Shown: piece after piece, positions 8,582-17,189 of the stretch | Position numbering within the stretch: the first letter of the stretch is position 1 | Layout: each line of letters begins with the position of its first letter | Origin: Chara braunii | Lineage: Eukaryota > Streptophyta > Charophyceae > Charales > Characeae | NCBI GenBank assembly: GCA_003427395.1 | Contig: BFEA01000324.1 | Location: 548,913 to 574,866, forward strand | Length of the DNA: 25,954 nucleotides | Reading direction: 5' to 3' | Translations under genes and position numbers: made by a program | Notes under the pieces: generated by a model | What the model saw: only the letters and a program-made list of their open reading frames with translations | The model's database searches: none | Told to the model about the DNA's origin: nothing

Positions 8582-10690
8582 TGCCTCACACCCCCTCGGG
8601 GCTTCCCGTTCGGGGTCGCCGATCAGAGTTCTGGGCGGGGCGTGGCCGAGGATTTTTGGCCGTAAGGGTTCAGTCTCCCAGGCGGAACAGGAGGCTCTCG
8701 TTTCGTGCCAGAGGTTTTTCCCGGAGTCGAACTGTTGTCGCGAAGTCCCATTGGGGCCGGATCACTCCGAAACGATAAAATCAGAAGGGTTTCCACAAAA
8801 ACGATTTGCCATCGTTCATTAGGACGGGAAAAGGCATCAAGGGGAGAGGGTCATGGCTGCGGAAGACAGAAACTCCGGCCGTCATGGGTTCAGGGGATAG
8901 GGGGTGGGCTCGAAGCCTTCAGGCCTCGTCATCGGCCTCACGAAGTGACCGGACCATCGGGTCTTTGCTATAGAGGTGGTTGGTTCGAGACCTTCAAGCC
9001 TCGGCGTCGGACTCGCAGAGCCCGCGCGGAAGTTTCCGAGAGGGTGAAACGGCGGGAGGGCTTGTCGGCATCCGAATTCGAAATTGCGCGGGCAGCGCCC
9101 CCGCATGACGGGAGAGCTCGGGGAAACGTGTCGCTCCCTCGTAACCCTGGACCAAGCGTTGCCAAGAACACGAGTCCCCCTGGCGACACCAGCGACAATC
9201 AAATCGCGGACGCCACGAGGCGTGAGCGGCCGACCTGGGCAACACAGTTAAACCCGTATAGGGCAATATTAGAGTCGGGGAATCAAAACGATCAATCAAG
9301 ACAAACCTGTTCCCCCTTATATCACAAGCCCGAGGCGGGTCTTGCCAACACACTTGCTCCGTCCGCCTCAACGCGCGCCGTACNTCCGCATCGCAGTAGA
9401 CGCTGTCGTCATCTGTGATGGGGAAGGTCGGTAGCGAGATGAGACGATCGTAGGTACGCGATGAACACGGGCAAGATCCCGCGCTCCCGGTCATCCGAAC
9501 CAACACCGACTCCGTACAACACTCGATGCAGCCTTCTCTCTCAAGGTTAGTGCGTCGGGAAAGGATGGCGAAATCTAAGCTCTCTTCCCCTTGCGGGGGC
9601 GTTGACGGCGCGCGCGGACGCCGACGGTTGACGTCACCAGGGCGGGGACGAGAAGATCAAAGCAATGACTACCAGTTCACAAAAAGAAAGAAACGAGAGG
9701 GAGAGAGGGAGTAAGTTACATCGAGACTGCGCATGCGCGTAGGAAGGGTCGCGGAAGGGAGGGGAACAACGGGATTAACACACTTATACTCTTAAGCAGA
9801 CGGTTCCCTAGTTTTGTTCCTCCGTCCCCGCCCAGATAGGTACATACACACATACATGCATGCAATCGACAACTCTTGACAGGACATCCAATCATCCAAA
9901 GACCTTTGACATCACTCATGCACACAACAAGCTTCCCAATACTCGGGGCCTCACACACGCAGCATGCATAGACAAAGCAGCAATGGAGATAAAAGTGAGT
10001 CCTTCTTGTACACAAAAATTCTCAATTAACTGCAGCCCTCAGGCGCAGCCTTCAAAACTTCCCAAGACCACCGGCCACCATAGCCACAAGGCCCTGCCGT
10101 GGCCGGCATCCAATCCCCACCACTGCTCAGTCCCTCCGACTGCTTCGCCCCGAGACTACCGCGGGTCCACCCGGCGTCGTCACTCCGCCTGGTCTTGGGC
10201 TCGTCGAGCCTGTTCGGCGCCGCGGACTTCGCACATAGCTCGCGCAGCATTGCAGCCAAGAGAGAGAGAGGAGAGGGTTGCGCGAATTTATAGCACGGGG
10301 AGGCGGCGGGTTGTCAGCGCAAGGTGCGGGCAGCGCAGGTTGTAGATGAGCAGGACAGGAGGAAGGTGGGGAGTTAGAGGGTTCGACCCGCGGGATGGCA
10401 TGGTCCTACGTGATTGGGGTGTCNGTTCAAGTGGTGNNCGGTTTCCCGCTCTCCACATTGATCCGAGNATCCCAACTACGCGGCCAATCACTTCGNGGAG
10501 TAAGGATCGAGCTGGGCGGAGGGGAAGACGAANAGTCCTGCANGGGGGAAACNCGCGCAGCAAGAAGGGAAGATGNNGCGGGGATGCAAAGCAAGAAACG
10601 GGGGTGCGAGACNCGCGAAGAAGTCGGNGNTTAGGCNNGCGCGNGCAAAAATTCAAAAAGTCCCCACCGAANCCGTTTNTTGGTTTTCAT
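8582..10690 (-). repeat. 5' LTR of the gypsy element (outer border approximate)
   Basis: The inner border is fixed by the adjoining primer-binding site; the plus strand starts TGCCTCAC, so the LTR ends in CA on its own strand. The outer border is not seen directly. The solo-LTR-like insertion at 22545-24862 shares ordered landmarks with this stretch: GCTTCCCG then GGATTTTTGG near the inner end, and CTATAAATTC about 1.4-1.7 kb further out. That predicts a length of roughly 2.1-2.5 kb. Many Ns between 10424 and 10680 blur the U3 part. No convincing ORF lies within it. Confidence 0.5.
10284..10293 (-). promoter_or_regulatory. TATA box of the 5' LTR
   Basis: On the minus strand this reads CTATAAATTC, a good TATA box. 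It is about 1.7 kb outside the primer-binding site and matches the position and sequence of a TATA motif in the related LTR at 23981-23991. It would start element transcription leftwards. Confidence 0.45.
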
Positions 10691-10835
10691 ACCGCGGCCG
10701 CTATTCGCCCGCGCGGGAGTTATTAACCAAAAAAAAATGAAAAAGCCGTTTCAAAAAGAAAACAAAAGCAAAAAGAAAGAAAACCCCCTTTTTGTCCGCA
10801 TCCGTTCCTCGGGGCTTCCCGGGGATTTTTCCTCA
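10690..10835 (-). repeat. Second, diverged internal/LTR junction-like sequence
   Basis: The order of landmarks resembles 8437-8660: GCTATTCGC, then an A-rich tract with AAAAAGAAAAC-like words, then CCTCGGGGCTTCCCG and GGATTTTT. The primer-binding site is absent. It may be the remnant of a related element in the same orientation, next to or around the intact one. Sequence beyond it is not recognised. Confidence 0.25.
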
Positions 10836-10869
10836 GGGATACGGGAAGCCGCGCGGTACGGGTCTGAGC

Positions 10870-11525
10870 TTATCACAAGTGATCAACGTAGACTGGCGGA
10901 CAAGAGCGAAGTCAGGCAAGGGGAGCCAACTTCAGCAACGCTGGTTCCAGAGCACCTGGGAAAGGAAAAACCGATTAGTGGAAGTGCACAACAATAGGAG
11001 TCTAACTTTTTCCAAGTGGATCTCAGAGTCAGATAACATAGAGAATGGAAGGTTGGTAGGGCAGTAGGCACAACCAGGACACTCGGTCGAGTAAGGACGC
11101 AGTAGGCCCGTAAGGGAGCGTCCATAGGACCCGAACGTTGTCCTCTGGGCCGTGCTAGTCCCAGATGTTGATTTTGAGTTAGTAGTAGATTTTAAATTTT
11201 AGACTTAGAGCAGGTAGTAAGCCTTAGTTCCCACTGTGGGACGAGAGCCTCTTCTTCAGTAATGATTCGGTTCGGTCCAAACCTCAACATGTGCAAAGCA
11301 CAACTTCAAAGTCTGTGGAAATTTCATTCATTATGTGTCAGTTGGTTAGCAGGTAGTAGAGCGGTTTTCTGGAAAGATAGGTTGGAACTCTTTAGAGTCG
11401 AGTTCCGCAGGCAAGAGCCTGTAAGCTAAGCTGGCTGATGTTGTCAGTACTCCGGGTAGAATTGTGAGGTCCCTGGCCTCAAATTGTTATTATAATGAAT
11501 TGCTGTTAGGGGAAAAAAAAAAAAA
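10870..11525 (+). mobile_element. Possible 3' end of a non-LTR retrotransposon with poly(A)
   Basis: An open stretch to a stop at 11065-11067 is followed by about 440 bp of untranslated-looking sequence ending in a 13-14 A tract at 11512-11525. That layout fits a 5'-truncated LINE. No diagnostic LINE motif is readable and no target duplication was found, so this is tentative. Nothing else is recognised between 10835 and 11730. Confidence 0.22.
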
Positions 11526-11733
11526 CAAGGATGACCCGAAAGAAGCGTACATAGTAGTGCAAAACGGTGATATTGTTTTTGCATCAAACCAATGAAACAG
11601 GATTCCTACCGAGCAGCCCGCTAGGGGCGGAGGCACCCTGTCAGAGGCACTCAATGCTGTTTATTTTCGCAATGTGAAAGTGTCATTTCTGGCTTCAAAA
11701 TCACCCCCCACTCTGAAAACCATAGAAATATCC

Positions 11734-12105
11734 ATCGGCCCAACTCAGTTGGTAAGGCACGCAAGTGGCATTCAGGAGGTCTTGGGTTCAATCCCCATTG
11801 CCCTCATGCACCTTCCTGGGCAAGCTTGGCGCCCACCACCTAGAGATATGCCGTTGGTCCCCCCGAGTGGCATTGAGCAGAGACTGCTGATGTTCATAGG
11901 GGAAGGGCACCAGAGGGGAGGCACAGTGACTGGCCCATCGAAGAAGCTTGGTCCTGATGCTACCGGCTGACCCCTGGCCGTTATCGCCTACCTGCTGTAG
12001 CAGGTATCGCACCTGTTGGTGGGTGCAGCTCCGGCAGGCTCCCTCGTTGGAGGCTTGAGCACGGTTGTGGCTGCTATTCCCCGTAATACTACAATGACAA
12101 TAAAA
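11734..12105 (+). mobile_element. tRNA-derived SINE-like repeat
   Basis: The 5' part has an A-box-like ACTCAGTTGGTAAGG (11743-11757) and a B-box GGTTCAATCC (11785-11794) at a spacing typical of tRNA genes, but no tRNA cloverleaf can be closed. A tRNA-unrelated body follows, ending in AATGACAATAAAAAA. The body segment 12041-12064 recurs with one mismatch at 14975-14998, which supports a dispersed family. RNA polymerase III transcription is inferred from the boxes. The right border is uncertain because tandem 60-mers follow at once. Confidence 0.5.
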
Positions 12106-12219
12106 AAGGCCTGAAAGGCCTTTCTGTCCAGATTCGACAGGTAATTCAGTTGGTTGGCCTTAAAAAGGCCTGAAAGGCCTTCCTGTCCAGATTCGACAGG
12201 TAATTCAGTTGGTTGGGCT
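12101..12219 (+). repeat. Tandem pair of about 60-bp tRNA-like units
   Basis: Two near-identical units, 12101-12160 and 12161-12219, each contain two hairpins: AAGGCC/GGCCTT, and CTGTC/GACAG around CAGATTC. Each ends with TAATTCAGTTGGTTGG, which resembles a pol III A-box, and the second hairpin contains a B-box-like AGATTCGA. They follow the SINE body directly and end next to TTAAACCACCAGTAC, a motif repeated elsewhere in the window. Confidence 0.6.
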
Positions 12220-12958
12220 TAAACCACCAGTACCTCCGAGCCTGTTTTTGCCGACCCTGAATTTCACTGCGCTCCGAGTTTTGCCGAGCCTAGGTACCAC
12301 TCCATTTTCTTTCTGGTACTCTCATGGAAAGAACAAAAAAAATCAAAAAAGAAGAAGAAAAGTTGCAGTCGTGAACCTCAGAAAAGAAGGAAACAAAGTT
12401 TTGGCTGTGATTGCAGTTGTATACATTCTTGGAAGTGGTAATGTGAGTGTGCCCTCAATGAGGGCATCTCAGCCCCGTGGCCAGGTTGTCAGATTCCAAA
12501 AAGAGAATAAAAGGGGGAAAAGCGGGCACATGGATCCGACCGAAAATGGCCGGATACATTCCCCTAAGTGCCAGTGTGACGAGCCTTACAATTTTTGACA
12601 AAACACAGCTTGAGCAGATCACGGACAACTTGAGCAATTCACGGACAGGGGACTCATAAGAAACACACGACCGGGGACTCATAAGAAACACACGACCAAC
12701 AAAAAAAAGAAAACAGTAACATTCAGAATGTGACCGCCTTACCTGTAAGGTGCACTCTGTGGAGGAAGATTGTGAGCACGGCCTCCTGGACTACCCAGCC
12801 CGACATCATTGCAGTAGAGAAAGCATTTTTTTTTTTCCCTTTTTCTGTTCACTAGTGAGAATATGAAATTCAGATTTATGGGACATTGCCAACCCTGCTG
12901 GGATTCCGGTTTCTTAGGGGACAGACCAGTAGATCGTATTTTCCCAACACTTAGCCTT

Positions 12959-12962
<4 letters not shown>

Positions 12963-12996
<34 letters not shown>
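12963..12996 (+). repeat. Poly(A) tract, 34 nt
   Basis: A pure A run. It could be the tail of a plus-strand retroposed copy, or slippage. No recognisable element body precedes it; 12233-12962 shows nothing identifiable apart from a short duplicated word around GGGGACTCATAAGAAACAC (12650-12690). Confidence 0.8.
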
Positions 12997-12998
<2 letters not shown>

Positions 12999-13142
12999 AT
13001 AGAAATGCAACTTCGTGCCCACTTCAATGCAGCAACGTAAAAGCAAAAAAAACAAATACAAATCCTATCATTGGCTGCAGCGTCGGCTGACATCTGCCAC
13101 TTGTCACTTGAAGCCACACATGCTTGAAATTGTAAAACTTGG

Positions 13143-13253
13143 CTACCTTCTTCCCCCAAATACAACGGAGGGTCATTATAGCTGTATTTGAGGCATCTTT
13201 CAGTCTAGATACAGCTATCATTACCGTACGTTGTATTCGGGGGAAGAGGGTAG
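13143..13253. mobile_element. 111-bp palindromic MITE, copy 1
   Basis: Near-perfect inverted repeats span the whole element: CTACCTTCTTCCCCC at the left, GGGGGAAGAGGGTAG at the right, then inner arms AATACAACG and AGCTGTAT with their complements. The central loop is about 20 bp. A second copy of exactly the same length lies at 25106-25216 and a diverged one at 18981-19102. It has no coding capacity. The superfamily is not assigned because target duplications are unclear. Confidence 0.8.
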
Positions 13254-13330
13254 TGGGTCCTGGCCCCTGGCCTCGTCGCATTGAAGCTATGTAATGGACA
13301 ATGCCTTTTTCAAAAAAAAAAAAGAACCAA

Positions 13331-13594
13331 GGGTGGCCTTACATAGCCCAGGTCTGCAGAGGGATCATCATGAGTGTTATTTGGACAGCCCGCAACCAGA
13401 AGCTTTTCAGAGGCGAGGATTTAGGATTTGATCAGTTGAAGAACCTAATCAGGTCAAGGATTAGATGAACCATCATTGCGGATAAGCAGCGGAAGGGCTG
13501 GCTGTGGTTCCACAAGACATGGGCTCTTAACGACAGACTGGCCAAAGTTTCCCCTGAAGGAAAACTCTCAGTGTGTAGATGGTTGGAGAAGTAA
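13331..13594 (+). pseudogene. LINE ORF2 C-terminal remnant (zf-RVT-like)
   Basis: The frame reads through IIMSVIWTARNQKLFRGE, a good match to the tryptophan-rich 'W..RN..+F+G' segment in the zinc-binding region near the C-terminus of plant LINE reverse transcriptase proteins. It continues with LKNLIRSRIR, meets a TGA at 13466-13468, continues in frame with WLWFHKTWALNDRL, and stops at TAA 13592-13594. RT and endonuclease domains are absent, so it is 5'-truncated and dead. The sequence after it (13595-13706 and perhaps 14132 onward) may be its 3' UTR, split by a MITE. Confidence 0.5.
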
Positions 13595-13706
13595 CTTCAT
13601 GGATTGGTAGGGGGGATAGCTCTCAAGTAAGTTGCGGTAGCTTTTGGCCCTCGACTAGGTAGTGGTAGGATCTGCATGGAGTTGGAAGGATTCTCAGTGT
13701 TTCTGT

Positions 13707-14131
13707 GGGAGCCTCATCCCACCATACTCACGGTAAGTAAAAAATGCATTTTTTTGGTATCCCACCAGTTTCCTTGAACCCCGGGGCCTCCGCGGTGAAC
13801 GGAGGCATGTGAAAACGGTTCACGACGTGGCGGTCGTGGAGGGAACTTCGGGAGCTCCGTTTTCCGTTTTCATAAAATGGACGGGCCCTTACCCTTACGC
13901 GAACTTATCGTAAGTTGTTTTAATTTTTTTTTTAATATTCTTTTGTCCGTTGCCGGGCCTGGTTCGTCCGTGGCCAGAACGGCCAACAAAGGCCGCCGCC
14001 ACTCACGTAAAATTCCCTTCAATGTCGGGACAGTGGAGTGCCATTTTACTTACCGAATGCGAAACCCGCGGACCGGGCTTTTACGTCTCTCTCGGACTTT
14101 TACTTAGGGTGAGTATGGTGGGATGAGGCCC
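13707..14131. mobile_element. 425-bp foldback MITE
   Basis: Terminal inverted repeats of about 33 bp: the left reads GCCTCATCCCACCATACTCA and then TAAGTAAAA, and the right end is its complement with few mismatches. The interior is GC-rich with further short hairpins and no believable ORF. I could not find a clean target duplication, so the superfamily is open. It sits just after the LINE remnant. Confidence 0.7.
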
Positions 14132-14643
14132 TTAGACTCTTCTGAAGAGAAGCCGGGGAATGCTCCCGGATATGATTGTTGGTAGGATTCAGGCTAGAGG
14201 GACATCTTGCTGTCAGTGGTCGGATGTGGTTTCAAGATGTTCCCCCTTCAGGAATAGCATGGACAATGGTAGGAGCCTGGGATACTGGTTTCTAGTTGGC
14301 CTTTCAGGGGCCCGATTCGCCTTTTCCGGGGACCAAGTCCCACTTGCAGCGGTTTAGTTCCCGTAGCCAGTACTGCACGACACTGTGTGACTTCGTGTGG
14401 CAATGTGCGGCTGGTTCACAAATGGCGGGTTAAATCGCAAAAAATAACAGGATTTGAACGTGCTGAATGACAGTAATGATGAAAGGCCGGTCAGTCTGGT
14501 AACCAAGGGTATGGCAGCGGCATTGTCAGGAAAAACTTCTAGTTTCTGTGGAAATACAAGACGATGGACGGTCCCCACGTCTAGCCCGACTGGGGTCAGG
14601 CTATGGACGAGGACCATTCCCTGCGAGTGAAAGAGCTCATTCC

Positions 14644-14963
14644 NNNNNNNNNNNNNNNNNNNNNNNNNNNNNNNNNNNNNNNNNNNNNNNNNNNNNNNNN
14701 NNNNNNNNNNNNNNNNNNNNNNNNNNNNNNNNNNNNNNNNNNNNNNNNNNNNNNNNNNNNNNNNNNNNNNNNNNNNNNNNNNNNNNNNNNNNNNNNNNNN
14801 NNNNNNNNNNNNNNNNNNNNNNNNNNNNNNNNNNNNNNNNNNNNNNNNNNNNNNNNNNNNNNNNNNNNNNNNNNNNNNNNNNNNNNNNNNNNNNNNNNNN
14901 NNNNNNNNNNNNNNNNNNNNNNNNNNNNNNNNNNNNNNNNNNNNNNNNNNNNNNNNNNNNNNN
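14644..14963. other. Assembly gap, 320 N
   Basis: All N. The sequence just right of it belongs to the SINE-like family of 11734-12105, so the gap probably reflects repeat collapse. The flank 14132-14643 shows no recognisable gene. Confidence 0.99.
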
Positions 14964-14969
14964 CCGCAC

Positions 14970-15013
14970 ATGTTCCCTCGTTGGAGGCTTGAACACGGGG
15001 GTTCTCGACCCAC
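14970..15013 (+). repeat. Fragment of a second SINE-like copy
   Basis: CCCTCGTTGGAGGCTTGAAC and the following ACGG (14975-14998) match 12041-12064 with one mismatch. The rest of this copy would lie inside the gap to the left. Confidence 0.5.
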
Positions 15014-15339
15014 ATGCCATCGTCTAGTGTAGTTTTCTATGAATGTGTGACAGTGGGGGACTGTTAGGAAGGGTTGACTGTGTTTGATACGGACGGTCGG
15101 ATGATGCATCCCGCCATTTAGGGCAGGGAGCCCTAAGGCTTCCGTTTTCTCATTGGGTTTTCATCATTGTTTTAGGGGTCCCGTGCGAAATGGAGGGAGA
15201 GGCAATGCAGTGTAGTATACTATCCACTTTTTTTGGGCGTAGAATACCATTCTTGTTTTTTTTTTTCTTGTTTTCCCTCCTCAGCGAGCCGCATGTCAGG
15301 CGGTACACCCAAGTCAAGAAATGTTGAAATGCAGACCAC

Positions 15340-15362
15340 AAAAAAAAAAAAAAAAAAAAAAA
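15340..15362 (+). repeat. Poly(A) tract, 23 nt
   Basis: A pure A run upstream of the annexin gene. Nothing recognisable lies between it and the gap. Confidence 0.8.
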
Positions 15363-15414
15363 CAAAGGATGAATACCAACCCCCGGTACGATCCCGCTCG
15401 TGCACGACCCCGCT

Positions 15415-15546
15415 GTAAGTTATTCGCTCCTTCGATTCGATTATTTCATCTGAGCACAGCAGGCAATTTAAACTTGGAGTAGTGCGCCACCAACAGACCC
15501 TGCTTGCGAATACGAATTTGGGCTTCATTGCGCGGTTTCGTTGCAG
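15415..15546 (+). other. Possible 5'-UTR intron of the annexin gene
   Basis: A consensus donor GTAAGT at 15415 and an acceptor with pyrimidine-rich context (GTTTCGTTGCAG) ending at 15546 would define a 132-bp intron. It lies 71 bp before the annexin start codon. This is inference from splice-site strength only. Confidence 0.3.
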
Positions 15547-15617
15547 CTTGATTAGGGCATCATCGGCAGAATTGTGGAGTTTATTCCCGCTCTTAGGCAT
15601 CTAAGCAACCGGCAGCT

Positions 15618-15690
15618 ATGGCGACCATCAAGGCGTGTCGTGGCTTCAACGCCAAGAGCGACATTGCAACGCTGCGTGACGCCATCGAAG
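15618..15690 (+). other. Annexin coding exon 1 (24 codons plus one base)
   Basis: It encodes [10 protein letters not shown] followed by [14 protein letters not shown], the standard N-terminal helix leading into annexin repeat 1. It ends at the donor AAG|GTGAAT. Without this exon the large exon would begin inside the first loop, with no helix A. The join restores the Glu-Gly of the loop exactly. Confidence 0.85.
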
Positions 15691-17155
15691 GTGAATGTCT
15701 GCGACCCTTTATTATGTATTAATACGTCCTCCTTCTCATTCACTCATCTGGAAATGGAAATGGTTGCACGTGGTGCGGACTGCATCATGCAAAGATGTAT
15801 ACTTTATTACTTTCCTATATTTAGAGGCTAATACATCTTCGGATTATTTGATAATAACAATAATATTGGGCTTCTTTCATGTCACGCGGTTGGACTTCAT
15901 GTTCCGTATCGTTACCATAATTCGCCGTAGGTGCATGATTGTGAGTTTGTAAACGGTTAATGCATTTTGCTTGTCCTGGCGTTGTCATGTTCCTCCAGAC
16001 TTACGGTGCCTCTTCGTAAGTAAGGTTCTGTTCTCGTGATGTATATGCAGTCTCTGAATACCATCAATTTCGTCTCCTGATATATATTCTCCTGATGTAT
16101 ATGCAGTGTCTGAATACCATCAAGTTCGTCTGCTGATATATATTCTCCTGATGTATATGCAGTGTCTGAATACCATCTTTTTTTTTTTTTTTTTTTTTTT
16201 TTTGCTGGAAAACGGGTCCAGCGTCCAGTGTCTGAATACCATCAATTTCGTCTCCTGATATATATTCTCCTGATGTATATGCAGTGTCTGAGTACCGTCA
16301 ATCCTCTCGTCTCTCCTTATATATATTTCTCCTGATGTACATGCAGTGTCTGGATACCATCAATTTCGTCTTGTAGAGGGGTGTTTGTCTGGTAGAGAGG
16401 CATGTCTCGCCGACCACTTAAGGCTTGACAGCCTGTTGGACGTGATCGAGGAGGTATCCATGACGCAATACACGGAGGTGGATGGAGATCCCGAGCCTCA
16501 AATTCAGGTGCCCGACCCTGCCATTTGCAGATTCCCGCTTTGGTAACCGTGCACTAACAAAGAGAGAGAATTCTTCTCCCCTTTTTCGGGTTTTGCTGTG
16601 CCCTTGTTTTTTTTTCTTCTCCCCCCATACCCCCCCGCCCCTCCTTCGTTTTCCTTTAGTTTGCATTTTGGCACTCCTGCGATCGTCGTTCTCGATTTTT
16701 TCTTGTCGCTTCGGCTTTCAACATCGCGCAGCAGCGCAGCGCATGTCGTCGAACATAGTAGATCTGTCTCGTTTGTAGTCTCCGTGTTTGTTTCATCCGT
16801 GCAGCAGTTCTTTTAAAGTCTACAAGTACTTCTATCGATAATGAGTATTTCGTCAAATTTCATTGGAAACTAATCGAATTCCATTGCTTTCATAGGTTCC
16901 ATAGCCGTTCATTCGGATTTCATTCCGTTTTTCTGCATTTACTTCGTCGTATCACATCGCGCATTTGCCCGTATCTGGTTGGGTGCCGCATTTTATCAAA
17001 TTTATACTGTCTAAGCTATCGACGGAATGTTACTAGCCGTATAGTTACCCTGATTACTTTACATATGGGTTCCATGCAATTGAAGATTGAGGATCTCCCT
17101 TCACTGCGTCTCTGTTTTCCTTCTCTCTGTTCGTTTACGTTGTTCTTGCTCCTCC

Positions 17156-17189
<34 letters not shown>

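Larger units (their letters stand above)
586..10690 (-). mobile_element. Decayed Ty3/gypsy LTR retrotransposon, minus strand
   Basis: In transcription order (right to left) I see a 5' LTR, an initiator-Met primer-binding site, gag with a CCHC knuckle, retropepsin, reverse transcriptase, RNase H, a PHD-like finger, integrase and extra ORFs. The PR-RT-RH-IN order is that of Ty3/gypsy; Ty1/copia has integrase before RT. Gag and protease share one frame, RT and RNase H another, and integrase a third. Six in-frame stop codons and at least three frame changes make it non-functional. The left limit is set where AT-rich sequence begins. No 3' LTR or polypurine tract was found, so the element is either truncated or continues outside the window. 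The right limit is approximate, inferred from the related LTR at 22545-24862. Confidence 0.85.

Noticed and set aside
8705-9418. Plus-strand open frame of 237 codons in the 5' LTR
   Set aside because: Low-complexity, GC-driven composition, no domain, contains an N, and lies within the LTR.
11741-11800. Possible functional tRNA gene
   Set aside because: A- and B-box words are present but the acceptor and anticodon stems do not close; it fits a SINE head better.
14354-15109. Open frames crossing the run of N
   Set aside because: They stay open only because the gap contains no readable stops.
16346-16546. 66-codon open frame in the annexin intron
   Set aside because: It starts within the minisatellite, and the annexin fold is complete without it.
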